Source of the DNA: a bacterium | GTDB taxonomy: Bacteria; Cyanobacteriota; Vampirovibrionia; Gastranaerophilales; Gastranaerophilaceae | Direction: 5' to 3' | DNA length: 42,170 nt | Assembly (NCBI GenBank): GCA_017942035.1 | Contig: JAGAVG010000014.1 | Span: 1 to 42,170, forward strand | In this document: positions 22,374 to 30,171 of the stretch, in pieces | Layout: each line of letters opens with the position of its first letter | Numbering within the stretch: the stretch's first letter is position 1 | Position numbers and translations under genes: made by a program | The notes under the pieces: generated by a model | What the model was told of the DNA's origin: nothing | The model's database searches: none | Seen by the model: the letters and a program-made list of their open reading frames with translations, nothing else

Positions 22374-22437
22374 TGTCACCCTGAACTTGTTTCAGGGTCT
22401 TGCAATAATGAGATGCTGAAACGAGTTCAGCATGACA
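22374..22437. repeat. Double-hairpin genomic repeat, copy 1
   Basis: Two small hairpins, CCCTGAA/TTCAGGG and GCTGAA/TTCAGC, are joined by a TTGCAATAATGAGAT spacer and flanked by GTCA...TGAC. The same design is found inside the MITE-like element at 28399-28461. It fills nearly the whole gap between the adaptor and ATPase genes and leaves the ATPase ribosome binding site intact. Confidence 0.75.
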
Positions 22438-22443
22438 GCATAA

Positions 22444-23295
22444 TTACTTTTTGTCGGACGTACTCAAATCCACATTTATAGTTACGGGCATTCCCTGCCT
22501 TAAATATTCATCTATATCGTTGATATAAACTCTTATTCTGTATACCAAATCTGTTCTCAAATCGGTTGATTGAACAGTTTTTGGAGTAAATTCGGCAACA
22601 GGTGAAATATATCCGATTTGACCTTTGTATGTACGCGTTTTTCCTGTTTGCGGGTCAATAGTATCTGTATTTACCTCTACCTCCTGACCGTATTTGATGT
22701 TTCCCAAATCCGTTTCATTGACATAAGCTCTGACCCAGACGGGTTTGTTTTTGGAGATTGAATATACGATTTGTCCTTTGTTAACGGTCGCTCCGGGCTC
22801 TTGAACTCTTACCATTACAATTCCGTCATCAGGTGCGTATATTTTTGTATAATCCAGTTGATTTTGTGCATAATTTTTTGCCGCAACAGATGCGTTATAA
22901 TCCGCCAAACTCTTATCACGTGTATTTTTTAAAGTGTCGTATTCCTGTTTTGAAATAGTATCGTCTTCCACAAGCGGAGCATTGCGATTGAACTTTTCCA
23001 AGCTGTCATTTTTTAAAGCAAGAGTTTTCTCAACTTCTGCCGTCGCTTTTTCAAGATTAGATTTGTAATCTCTGGCATCTAAAATAGCAAGAAGTTCACC
23101 CTTTTTAACGCTGTCGCCTTCTTCTTTAAGCATTTTTTCAATAATTCCCGACACTTGAAAACTCAAATCAACCTGACGTATTTCAATGTTGCCGTAAAGA
23201 GTCAGTTGATTCGGATTTTCTTTCTTTCGTGTCAAAAAGAAAACAGCAGTTCCGATGATTATAAGTATTAAAACTAATGCTATTATTTTCTTCAT
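22444..23295 (-). CDS. HlyD/MFP-family periplasmic adaptor, YbhG-like
   Basis: This 283-residue membrane-fusion protein links the inner-membrane ABC exporter to the outer-membrane channel. An N-terminal anchor (KKIIALVLILIIIGTAVFFL) is followed by the barrel/lipoyl start RQVDLSFQVSGIIEKMLKEE with GDSVKKGELLAILD, a coiled-coil hairpin (about 75-140, LEKATAEVEKTLALKNDSLEKF), the second lipoyl half APDDGIVMVRVQEPGATVNKG, and a beta-barrel end (KPVWVRAYVNETDLGNIKYG). The C-terminus DLRTDLVYRIRVYINDIDEYLRQGMPVTINVDL is the family's usual close. Its ATG overlaps the end of the TolC-like gene by four bases. A palindromic genomic repeat separates it from the ATPase gene. Confidence 0.92.
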   Translation of the reverse strand: MKKIIALVLILIIIGTAVFFLTRKKENPNQLTLYGNIEIRQVDLSFQVSGIIEKMLKEEGDSVKKGELLAILDARDYKSNLEKATAEVEKTLALKNDSLEKFNRNAPLVEDDTISKQEYDTLKNTRDKSLADYNASVAAKNYAQNQLDYTKIYAPDDGIVMVRVQEPGATVNKGQIVYSISKNKPVWVRAYVNETDLGNIKYGQEVEVNTDTIDPQTGKTRTYKGQIGYISPVAEFTPKTVQSTDLRTDLVYRIRVYINDIDEYLRQGMPVTINVDLSTSDKK

Positions 23296-24632
23296 AATTT
23301 ACCTCCAACAGCTTTGTATAGAGTGAAATAATTTACCAATCTCTGATTTTTTGTTTGAATTGCTTCTTTTTGGACGTCAATAAATTTAGACAAATCATTC
23401 AAATATTCAGGTGTCGAAATCGTTCCGCGAGCGTATTTTTTGCGCGAATTTTCCAAATTCCTGTATTCGTATTGAACCTTTGAAAGTGTATTTTTATCAA
23501 CTTTTGTATCGTGTTTTATCAAGCAAAGTGCAGTATTTACTTCTTTTACGGCATCCAAATCTGTTTGTCTGTATTTTTCAAAAAGTTCTTCATATTTTGC
23601 TTTTTGGATTTTTAAGTTTGCGATTTTTCTGCCGCCCGTAAAAATATCCTGACTTGCTCCGGCAAGAATTGCCGCCAAAGAAGATTCCCATGAGAAAAAT
23701 GTTCCTGGCGCAATTGTGTTAAAAATCCACAATCCCGTTATATTAAACCTCGGCAAGAATTCTTTCCTTGCAACACGAATATCAATTTTTGCTTTTTCCA
23801 ACATTTTTTCAGCCTGCATAACATCAGGTCTTGAAAAAATTACATCCGACTCTATTTCATCAGGAATTTTTTTCTGATATTCAATCGTTTCAAATTTTCC
23901 GCGCCTTAAATCCTGAGTATAATCCGCAGATTTTCCCGTCAAAACAGCAAGTTGCATTAATAAAATTTCTTGTTCTTTTTGTAAATTTTCTAACTCATTT
24001 TTTGAGGTTTCAAGATTTTTTTCAGATGTATTAAGTTGTGAAGTACTAATCGTACCGCGCTTAAATTTTTTGTTGTCACGTTTTAGAATTTCTGAATAAA
24101 TGGCAACTTTTTCCTGCGCAAGTCCAATCAGTTCATCATACGCTAAAATATTTGTATAAACCGTTGCAACATCTGATAAAAGCGACAAATACACGGCTTT
24201 CTCTTCAAATTTTGATGCCTCGTAAGATTTCTTTTCACTTTTTGTTTTGTCTCTGTTTTTCAAAAGAAAATCCGCCTCATAATTTGCAATAAACGGCAAA
24301 ATGAATGCATTTTTTTGCAATTCAAAATTATCTAATTGAGGAACATGAACTCCGAGATAATTTGCCGCAATATTAAATGACGGCAATTCTTTGGAAAACG
24401 AATATTTAACCTGCTGCCTGTACTGTTCAACCCTGTAAGTTGCCTGTTTGGCACTATGATTGTTCTCAATTGCCTCGTTAATATAAAAATATAAGCATTC
24501 ATCATTAAATCTGTTAAAAAACTCGGGATTAAGTTCGGCTCTGTCAATCGCAAAAACCGATTGGCCAACAAACATTATTGATAATATTAAAACAGCCTTT
24601 TTAAGCAATATCCGCCTCCTTAAGAAGTGCAT
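23292..24632 (-). CDS. TolC-like outer-membrane efflux protein
   Basis: This 446-residue protein belongs to the OEP/TolC family, forming a trimeric channel through the outer membrane for the ABC exporter. A signal peptide (LLKKAVLILSIMFVGQSVFA) is followed by two repeats of the helical-barrel fold, typical segments being YFINEAIENNHSAKQATYRVEQ, LSLLSDVATVYTNILAYDELIGLAQEKV and RPDVMQAEKMLEKAKIDIRVARKEFLPRFNITG. The start overlaps the TetR gene by 32 bases, which suggests translational coupling; the precise ATG is a little uncertain because the N-terminal HFLRRRI before the hydrophobic core is long. The stop overlaps the adaptor start. It is direct evidence for an outer membrane. Confidence 0.9.
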   Translation of the reverse strand: MHFLRRRILLKKAVLILSIMFVGQSVFAIDRAELNPEFFNRFNDECLYFYINEAIENNHSAKQATYRVEQYRQQVKYSFSKELPSFNIAANYLGVHVPQLDNFELQKNAFILPFIANYEADFLLKNRDKTKSEKKSYEASKFEEKAVYLSLLSDVATVYTNILAYDELIGLAQEKVAIYSEILKRDNKKFKRGTISTSQLNTSEKNLETSKNELENLQKEQEILLMQLAVLTGKSADYTQDLRRGKFETIEYQKKIPDEIESDVIFSRPDVMQAEKMLEKAKIDIRVARKEFLPRFNITGLWIFNTIAPGTFFSWESSLAAILAGASQDIFTGGRKIANLKIQKAKYEELFEKYRQTDLDAVKEVNTALCLIKHDTKVDKNTLSKVQYEYRNLENSRKKYARGTISTPEYLNDLSKFIDVQKEAIQTKNQRLVNYFTLYKAVGGKL

Positions 24633-25230
24633 TAATATAAAATTTTACGTTTTCTTTTATAATTTTAATATCTTCTTGAATAAAATCCTCTTGCCCAAGC
24701 AGGCTAAGAGAGAACGCCGGCAAAATTCTCGGTGAATTTACCTGAGCAATTATAAAAACCGTCTTAAGAATGATTTCTCTATCATTTTCAGGCTTATTAA
24801 ATATCGCGCCGATAAGTTTTCTCAAATAAGTAAATGCGGGAGAATGAATTGCCAACTTTTCCTCCTGCTGCGCTTTTAGCAAAAAGATAAGCAAATCTTT
24901 CGAAATTTTTTCAGAATAGAAAAACTCAATAATTTTATTGATAACTGTCATCAAAAGATTTATCTGACTTGTTTTGTCTAAAGCTGCAGGCTCAACATCA
25001 AAATCAATAAAAGTTTTTGCATACTCGGTTTGTTTTTCGATTAAATCCTCAATAATACCGTTATAAAGCTCCTGTTTACCGCCCCAGAAATACGAAATCA
25101 TGCAAATATTAGCATCCGCTTCTTTGCAAATATGCCTGACACTTGTACCTTCAAACCCTTGCGCGGCAAAAAGTTTTGTCGCAGCATTTAAAATTCTCTG
25201 TTTTGAATTTTCATCTTTAATCTTTTCCAT
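24601..25230 (-). CDS. TetR/AcrR-family repressor, CecR-like
   Basis: This 209-residue regulator heads the efflux operon, the place of E. coli cecR before ybhGFSR. The N-terminal helix-turn-helix is textbook: RILNAATKLFAAQGFEGTSV, RHICKEADANICMISYFWGG, KQELYNGIIEDLI. The C-terminal 140 residues are the ligand and dimer domain. A promoter (TTGACT-17-TAAAAT) ends six bases before the ATG and there is no ribosome binding site, so the mRNA is probably leaderless. A perfect CAAACGTTTG palindrome inside the promoter spacer is the likely autoregulatory operator. Release by an unknown toxic compound would induce all six genes. Confidence 0.93.
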   Translation of the reverse strand: MEKIKDENSKQRILNAATKLFAAQGFEGTSVRHICKEADANICMISYFWGGKQELYNGIIEDLIEKQTEYAKTFIDFDVEPAALDKTSQINLLMTVINKIIEFFYSEKISKDLLIFLLKAQQEEKLAIHSPAFTYLRKLIGAIFNKPENDREIILKTVFIIAQVNSPRILPAFSLSLLGQEDFIQEDIKIIKENVKFYINALLKEADIA

Positions 25231-25236
25231 AACTAA

Positions 25237-25265
25237 ATTTTAAAACAAACGTTTGATTTAGTCAA
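25237..25265 (-). promoter_or_regulatory. Efflux-operon promoter with TetR operator
   Basis: On the minus strand TTGACT (25265-25260), 17 bases, TAAAAT (25242-25237). The palindrome CAAACGTTTG (25246-25255) is in the spacer, so bound repressor would block RNA polymerase. The expected start falls on or next to the ATG at 25230. Confidence 0.75.
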
Positions 25266-25353
25266 GACTATAAGAATACGTCAAATTGATAGCTTAATAC
25301 AAGAAAGGCGTGACATAATAGTAATACTACAGGTAAAATGCCATATTTTTGCG

Positions 25354-25980
25354 TTATTTGCTTTTTCCGGCTCTATAACCGCAGTAGGCATAAATCGCAG
25401 GAAGAATTTTTTCGGCGTGCAGCTTATCAATTAATGGGATTCTGGCAAGCACAAGCGCGCCTATTACATCATCTGCATTGGCAAGGCAATCTTTAAATGT
25501 CAATTTTCTATCAGGATGTATATCTTTGGGATCAAATATTAAGTTTGAGATTTTTGCGGCTCCGAACATTCCGACAATTAGTCCGCCGAATACTGACAGC
25601 ACCTTTGTTGTCGGGTTATTAAATTTGCTGCTTGATTCTGGAAGCTTTAGCACTCCGCCGACTATCCAGGTTGGGATTGATGCATTTAGAAATTGAAAAA
25701 CACCTTCTTTTAACTTATTTTTTCTGGTGGCTTTATCCTCCCCAATCATTCCTGCGCATACGCCGGCTGAAACTGATGTTGCAGATAAAATCAACATATC
25801 TTGAAGTCCGTATTCCATTTTGAATGGATTTTTAATTTTACGGCTTTTCATAATTGCGGCTAGTGGAATCACCGTTCCTGCAATTGCACCGATTCCGGCT
25901 TTTATTTTATCAGAGGTCTTTTCCGGGGAAGTGTGCCTTGAGCTTTGAAAAGTCTGAGGCACGTTAGAATTTATAATCAT
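25354..25980 (-). CDS. Unknown multi-pass membrane protein
   Basis: This 208-residue protein has a short polar N-terminus (MIINSNVPQTFQSSRHTSPEK) and about four hydrophobic stretches: IKAGIGAIAGTVIPLAAI, MLILSATSVSAGVCAGMI, FLNASIPTWIVGGVLKL and VLSVFGGLIVGMFGAAKISN. Between the last of these and the C-terminus is a soluble segment with FDPKDIHPDRKLTFKDCLANADDVIGALVLARIP. No family is recognised. It is transcribed toward the efflux regulator but separated from it by the regulator's promoter, so it is not part of that operon. Only a weak GAGAA ribosome binding site is visible. Glycine-rich small helices suggest a packed membrane bundle. Confidence 0.7.
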   Translation of the reverse strand: MIINSNVPQTFQSSRHTSPEKTSDKIKAGIGAIAGTVIPLAAIMKSRKIKNPFKMEYGLQDMLILSATSVSAGVCAGMIGEDKATRKNKLKEGVFQFLNASIPTWIVGGVLKLPESSSKFNNPTTKVLSVFGGLIVGMFGAAKISNLIFDPKDIHPDRKLTFKDCLANADDVIGALVLARIPLIDKLHAEKILPAIYAYCGYRAGKSK

Positions 25981-26143
25981 TTTATTCTCGTTGGTTCTAT
26001 CCGTTTACATTACAACTTATAATAACCATTTTATCAATAAACTTTAAACAAAATTTTACAAATAAGCTGTTTATTCATTGAATAAAATTTTGATATAAAA
26101 TTCTGGAATGCACATTCTCTTCTTGATTTAGTATTTTATAATT

Positions 26144-26172
26144 AAAAAATCCCGCAATTTTCAGCGGGATTT
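26144..26172 (-). terminator. Intrinsic terminator
   Basis: AAATCCCGC (26147-26155) and GCGGGATTT (26164-26172) form a perfect 9-bp stem over an 8-base loop; on the minus strand a T-run follows. It lies 22 bases after the end of the 26195-26803 gene. Confidence 0.85.
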
Positions 26173-26194
26173 AAAAAACTATTCAGAATTTTTG

Positions 26195-26803
26195 CTAATT
26201 CATATCTACAATTTCTCTTTTTTCGCTATCGTTTATAGCAAACAAATGTCCTTCATGATCTTTAATACCGGCATATTGTTCATTTACTTCATCAACACCT
26301 TTGGCGCGAGCATCCGCGATTTGTTCATCCATATCTTCCGGTATCATATTTTCAGCTTCTTCTGGTGTATAGCCTTGAGCCTCCATTCTGTTAACCAAAC
26401 TTGCTCTTGTCGTCGGTTCTCCTTCAACCATTTTGACTGCTTGAGCTACTGAATATCCTTGTCCAATAAGCTTTTCTATCTCTTTCATCTGTTTTGCTGA
26501 GAGTTCTCCACTTTGCTCAGCCTCATTTTTGGTCTTAATAAGCTTTCCATAGAAGTTTCTTTCACCTTCTGTTTGAGCATTATCATACGCATTTTGAAGA
26601 TGATTTGTTTGATATCTTGAGTCAATTTCTTTCATTGCGGCTCGAAGATCCATTCTAGGCGGGCCGGAAGGTGTTTGCTGTTGTTTATGTGTTTTTTGCG
26701 GATTTGTTGTTTTGGCAGCTTTAACACCGCTGCTGAATGTCATTGTACCTCTTCTCAAATCTGTCGGTAATGAATACTGATTTCCGTTTGGGCCTGTTAC
26801 CAT
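26195..26803 (-). CDS. Unknown hydrophilic protein
   Basis: This 202-residue protein has no signal peptide or membrane segment. The first 50 residues are polar and low complexity (KTTNPQKTHKQQQTPSGPPR). The middle is helical and charged (DNAQTEGERNFYGKLIKTKN). Two short motifs look like UBA-type three-helix units: GQGYSVAQAVKMVEGE and AQGYTPEEAENMIPED. That is a resemblance only. Its ATG at 26803 has a strong GGAGG ribosome binding site and the gene ends in a clear terminator, so it is a real single-gene unit. No family is recognised. Confidence 0.7.
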   Translation of the reverse strand: MVTGPNGNQYSLPTDLRRGTMTFSSGVKAAKTTNPQKTHKQQQTPSGPPRMDLRAAMKEIDSRYQTNHLQNAYDNAQTEGERNFYGKLIKTKNEAEQSGELSAKQMKEIEKLIGQGYSVAQAVKMVEGEPTTRASLVNRMEAQGYTPEEAENMIPEDMDEQIADARAKGVDEVNEQYAGIKDHEGHLFAINDSEKREIVDMN

Positions 26804-26946
26804 TTTTTATACCTCCATCTCTCATCTAAAAATATATACATTATATATAAGTATTTGTATACTAAAAAATTGCTAAAAAAATAATGAATATTTTACAAAA
26901 GTTAAAAAAATATCTAGTTCAATACTATGATTTTTTAGGTATGCAA

Positions 26947-26975
26947 TTGATATTTAATAAAAAAGATAGTATAAT
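26947..26975 (+). promoter_or_regulatory. Promoter of the first symporter gene
   Basis: TTGATA (26947-26952), 17 bases, TATAAT (26970-26975). The ATG follows at 27010 with AGAGGAAAAG before it. Confidence 0.75.
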
Positions 26976-27009
26976 AAATCACGTTAAAGAAGAATAAGAG
27001 GAAAAGAGT

Positions 27010-28335
27010 ATGAAACTACATATGCAGATACTAATAGCCCTCGGGCTCGGGATTAAACGGAACTGGCATATCTTTTTTGGTATAATCGCCGGTATTATAG
27101 TGGGAATATTTATGCATTCTCACACTTTGCCGGTTGTTTCCGCAGTGTTAACATTTATCGGCCAGATGTTTATAAGACTTATTCAGATGGTCGTAATTCC
27201 GCTTGTTGTATCTGCAATAATCATTGGTATAACAAGTATCGGCGATAACAAACAGTTGAGCAAATTCGGAACAAAAATGATTTTGTATTACGGAATAATC
27301 ACAACGGCGGCTGTTGCTATCGGAAGTTTCCTTGCATTAATGATAAAACCGGGACTCGGTGCGGCACATTATATTACAGAAAACGCGGCATCAGCGGTTA
27401 AAGCCACTGTCGAAACTACAATGGCGCAGCAGCAGGGTAATATATTGAATTTATTCCTTGGATTTATTCCGAGCAATCCGTTAGAAGCTTTTTCAAGCGG
27501 AAATATGGTTGCCATAATTGTATTTGTCGTAATTTTTGCAGTAGCTCTGGCAAAAGTCGGAGATGTTAACAGACCGATTGTATCGTTCTTTGAATCAGTT
27601 TTTGCGGCAACAATGAAAATAACAGACTGGATAATGTTCTTGGCGGCTCCGGGTGTGTTTGCCCTGACTGCAAGCGCTGTTTCAAGCTTTGGTATTGATA
27701 TATTCTTTAGTATTTCAAAATATTTGGGAGTGCTGACTTTAGGATTTTTAATTCAATTATTTATAGTTTATCCAATATTCTTAAGATGTTTTTCAAAAGT
27801 TTCAATATGGATTTTGTATTCAGCAGTAGCAGAAGCTTTGATGGTTGCCTTTGGAACAGCAAGTTCATCTGCAACTTTGCCTTTAACTATTGCATGTTGT
27901 GAAAAACGAGGAATTTCGCACAAAATTTCAAGCTTTGTCCTTCCGCTCGGTGCAACCCTAAACTTTGACGGTACAGCACTTTTGCAGACTGTTGCAGTAA
28001 TCTTCTTGACACAGGCATATAATGTTCCGTTAACACCGTTTTTAGTTGTTCAAATCGCAATTCTTGCAATGATAGCATCAAGCACTTGTGCCGGAATTCC
28101 GGGTGCCGGATTGATTACGATAGCACTTATTCTTAACGGTATGGGATTGAGTCCGGAACAATTGGTTGTAGGCTTTGCGTTCTTGTTCACAATCGAAAGA
28201 ATTACCGATATGATGAGAACTCTTGTAAATGTTGCATCTGATACCGTTGTGGTTGCGGCGATTGCAGATAACGAAAACGAAATAAATTATGATTTGTTGA
28301 ATAATCCGCAGGCTTATGAAGATATTTCAAAATAA
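27010..28335 (+). CDS. Dicarboxylate/amino acid:cation symporter (DAACS family)
   Basis: This 441-residue protein of the GltP/DctA/SstT type takes up dicarboxylates or acidic amino acids with protons or sodium. The family hallmarks are present: FIRLIQMVVIPLVVSAIIIGI in the N-terminal part, the hairpin-1 serine-rich motif FGTASSSATLPLTIACCEKR, LPLGATLNFDGTALLQTVAV, hairpin 2 in AILAMIASSTCAGIPGAGLI, and TIERITDMMRTLVNVASDTVV with the substrate-binding aspartate. Eight membrane helices and two re-entrant loops are expected. It has its own promoter; a MITE-like element lies between its stop and its terminator. A second paralogue is at 37602-38927. Substrate cannot be told from sequence alone. 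Confidence 0.93.
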   Translation: MKLHMQILIALGLGIKRNWHIFFGIIAGIIVGIFMHSHTLPVVSAVLTFIGQMFIRLIQMVVIPLVVSAIIIGITSIGDNKQLSKFGTKMILYYGIITTAAVAIGSFLALMIKPGLGAAHYITENAASAVKATVETTMAQQQGNILNLFLGFIPSNPLEAFSSGNMVAIIVFVVIFAVALAKVGDVNRPIVSFFESVFAATMKITDWIMFLAAPGVFALTASAVSSFGIDIFFSISKYLGVLTLGFLIQLFIVYPIFLRCFSKVSIWILYSAVAEALMVAFGTASSSATLPLTIACCEKRGISHKISSFVLPLGATLNFDGTALLQTVAVIFLTQAYNVPLTPFLVVQIAILAMIASSTCAGIPGAGLITIALILNGMGLSPEQLVVGFAFLFTIERITDMMRTLVNVASDTVVVAAIADNENEINYDLLNNPQAYEDISK

Positions 28336-28361
28336 ATAAATTAATGTAATATATAAAATCC

Positions 28362-28511
28362 GGAACATATATCGCAAATTCCACTATAATATTGAACATG
28401 TCACCCTGAACTTGTTTCAGGGTCTCATTATTAGGAGATTCCGAAACAAGTTCGGAATGACTTTATGGTTATGTTTTGTGTTAATTTAGTGGAATTTGCG
28501 ATATATGTTCC
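28362..28511. mobile_element. 150-bp MITE-like element with 8-bp target duplication
   Basis: The ends are perfect 25-bp inverted repeats: GGAACATATATCGCAAATTC... (28362-28386) and the complement (28487-28511). Both sides carry TAAAATCC (28354-28361 and 28512-28519), a target duplication. It has no coding capacity, so it would need a transposase in trans. Its centre is the double-hairpin repeat at 28399-28461. It inserted at the left arm of the symporter gene's terminator. Confidence 0.8.
28399..28461. repeat. Double-hairpin genomic repeat, copy 2, inside the MITE
   Basis: CCCTGAA/TTCAGGG and CCGAA/TTCGG hairpins joined by a spacer with CTCATTATTAGGAGAT, flanked by TGTCA/TGAC. It closely matches the copy at 22374-22437, mainly differing in the second hairpin, where compensating changes keep the pairing. 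Confidence 0.7.
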
Positions 28512-28512
28512 T

Positions 28513-28544
28513 AAAATCCGGCGTTTACAATCGTCGGATTTTTT
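28513..28544 (+). terminator. Terminator of the first symporter gene
   Basis: AAAATCCG (28513-28520) pairs with CGGATTTT (28535-28542) across a 14-base loop and ends in T. The left arm is part of the MITE target duplication, so the insertion lies immediately beside the terminator and duplicated that arm. Confidence 0.65.
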
Positions 28545-28558
28545 GTTAGTGTGTATTT

Positions 28559-29458
28559 ATGAGTAATCTTACGGACAAAATTGCGTCAAAATATTTGGGC
28601 AAAAAAGTTGAAGGAAGTGTTGAATACAATCCGCAGTTTCTTGTTGCCATTCCGAGGTGCGAAAACCGCAGGCAGTATGACATTGAGGATAATAATCTGC
28701 CGTTTTCGGGTGCTGATGTGTGGCATGCTTACGAATTTTCAACTCTTACAGCTAACGGAATCCCTTTGACAAGACTTTTAAAGCTAAAATATAACTGTAA
28801 CAGCGAATATTTGGTCGAATCTAAATCGTTGAAATTATATTTGAATTCTTTCAACATGACAAGACAAGGTGAGACGATTGAGGATTGCCTTAAAATTTGC
28901 AAAGAGCTTATTGAAAAGGATTTAAGCGAAAAATTGCAAACAAAGGTTGAGATAAATTTTCTGGATAATTCCGCGAAAAGAGTTGAAATTTTTGAGGATT
29001 TTGAAAATTTAACAGAAATTATTGATGAAAAAAATCTCAAAATTGAAATTTTTAAAGAAGCTCCGGAACTTTTGCAAGTTGAACAAACGGCTTGCGAAAA
29101 AATATACAAATTAACTTTTGACTCGCTGCGTTCGAATTGCCGAGTTACGCACCAGCCGGATTTTGGCGATATTTTTATTTATTACAAATCCTCAAAACAT
29201 ATTCTTGAAGAAAGTCTTGTAAAATATCTATCCTCTTTCCGCTCTGAATTTCATTTCCATGAAGAGTGCTGTGAAATGATATTTAAAAGATTATACGATA
29301 TTTTAGATGCGGAAGATGAACTTTTAATCTGTGCACTATACACGCGCAGAGGCGGAATTGGTATTTGTCCTTGCCGGTACAGCCGGAACCTTACGGGAGA
29401 AATGGTATCGGATTTATTCAATTTGGCGTCTTACACAAGATACGGGATTAAACAGTAA
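28559..29458 (+). CDS. queF: NADPH-dependent 7-cyano-7-deazaguanine reductase
   Basis: QueF reduces preQ0 to preQ1 in queuosine tRNA biosynthesis. The 299-residue protein is the long, two-domain form like the E. coli enzyme. The N-terminal half has NNLPFSGADVWHAYEFSTL and ESKSLKLYLNSFNMTR, the substrate and NADPH-binding part. The C-terminal half has the catalytic cysteine in RSNCRVTHQPDFGD (Cys194, with Asp201), the YLSSFRSEFHFHEECCE block holding the zinc or substrate-glutamate region, and LICALYTRRGGIGICPCR. All key residues are intact. It overlaps yraN by one base (TAATG), so the two are co-translated. The other que genes are not in this window. Confidence 0.97.
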   Translation: MSNLTDKIASKYLGKKVEGSVEYNPQFLVAIPRCENRRQYDIEDNNLPFSGADVWHAYEFSTLTANGIPLTRLLKLKYNCNSEYLVESKSLKLYLNSFNMTRQGETIEDCLKICKELIEKDLSEKLQTKVEINFLDNSAKRVEIFEDFENLTEIIDEKNLKIEIFKEAPELLQVEQTACEKIYKLTFDSLRSNCRVTHQPDFGDIFIYYKSSKHILEESLVKYLSSFRSEFHFHEECCEMIFKRLYDILDAEDELLICALYTRRGGIGICPCRYSRNLTGEMVSDLFNLASYTRYGIKQ

Positions 29459-29802
29459 TGAATAAGAGAGAATTTGGAAATAATGGTGAGGATATAGCTT
29501 GTTCATATCTTTTAAAAAACGGATATGAAATACTGGAGCGCAATCGGCATTTTTCAAAATTTTGCGAAATTGATATTATTGCAAAGTATAAAAAACAGAT
29601 AGTTTTTGTTGAGGTTAAAACCCGTAAAACCGATAGTTTCGGCAATCCTCTTGAGGCAATTACCCCTAAAAAGCTTCAAAATATTAAAACAGGTGTGTTT
29701 TCGTATCTTCAGGAATATAAAATTAAGGATTACAGAATAGACGCAATCGGGATTACTTTTTATCCCCAAATTCAAATAAAACATCTCAAAAATATTGCCT
29801 AA
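29458..29802 (+). CDS. yraN: YraN family (UPF0102) endonuclease-fold protein
   Basis: This 114-residue protein of the UPF0102/YraN family has a restriction-endonuclease-like fold. Typical blocks: REFGNNGEDIACSYLLKNGYEILERN, FCEIDIIAKYKKQIVFVEVKTRK with the (E/D)xD...ExK metal site, then AITPKKLQNIKTGVFSYLQE. The family is thought to act in DNA processing or recombination, but a defined role is lacking. Its start overlaps the queF stop (TAATG). Downstream comes a repeat and a long leader before rpsH. Confidence 0.93.
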   Translation: MNKREFGNNGEDIACSYLLKNGYEILERNRHFSKFCEIDIIAKYKKQIVFVEVKTRKTDSFGNPLEAITPKKLQNIKTGVFSYLQEYKIKDYRIDAIGITFYPQIQIKHLKNIA

Positions 29803-29867
29803 TTGTTTGTGATAATAGATGTCAGGAAGGCAAGAGGGCAGGCGGATTACGTCATTGCAATAACCCC

Positions 29868-29936
29868 TCTCCCGAATTTGTAAGTTCGCATTCTGCTCAC
29901 TAACAAATTCACCCTCTCCCACAAGGGGCGAGGGTA
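29868..29936. repeat. Palindromic repeat, intergenic copy
   Basis: This copy contains the core CCCTCTCCCACAAGGGGCGA followed by GGG (29912-29934), identical in reverse to the linker copy inside the double ABC ATPase gene. An inverted repeat GAATTTGT/ACAAATTC (29874-29881 and 29903-29910) is present in the left half, which differs from the other copies. Confidence 0.7.
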
Positions 29937-30037
29937 TACTTACTTATTTGTTAAGAAATGTAAAATGAATTCCAAATCTTGCGCCTTATTCAATATATTA
30001 AAATTCATTAAACATCCCTTGCAAAAGGAGTTTTTCC

Positions 30038-30076
30038 ATGGTAATTTGGTTTTACAGTTCCAAACTACCAAAGTAA
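30038..30076 (+). CDS. Possible 12-codon leader peptide before rpsH
   Basis: ATG at 30038 with AAGGAG seven bases upstream encodes MVIWFYSSKLPK and then TAA. It overlaps a hairpin (30040-30069). Translation of this peptide could change folding of the rpsH leader. The signal is a good ribosome binding site plus structure; the tiny frame itself could be chance. Confidence 0.25.
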   Translation: MVIWFYSSKLPK

Positions 30077-30171
30077 GCTTCAATATGAAGCAAATTTAAT
30101 TTGGCAATTGGTGTAATAGAAAATATGTGGATACTGCCTTGTGACTGTGAGGTAAGTCCGGAGGAATTAAA

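Larger units (their letters stand above)
29803..30171. other. Intergenic region: repeat copy and possible rpsH leader
   Basis: The region has two parts. Bases 29868-29936 are a palindromic repeat copy. Bases 30020-30171 look like an mRNA leader: AAGGAG (30025-30030) precedes an ATG at 30038 opening a 12-codon frame, a hairpin GGTA-TTTGG/CCAAA-TACC spans 30040-30069, and a second perfect hairpin GCTTCA-ATA-TGAAGC follows at once. No other gene is visible. Confidence 0.5.

Noticed and set aside
17192-29458. Joint deazaguanine pathway of the PP-loop protein with queF
   Set aside because: They are 10 kb apart, on different sides of the efflux operon, and the PP-loop protein has TtcA-like cysteine motifs rather than a clear QueC signature.
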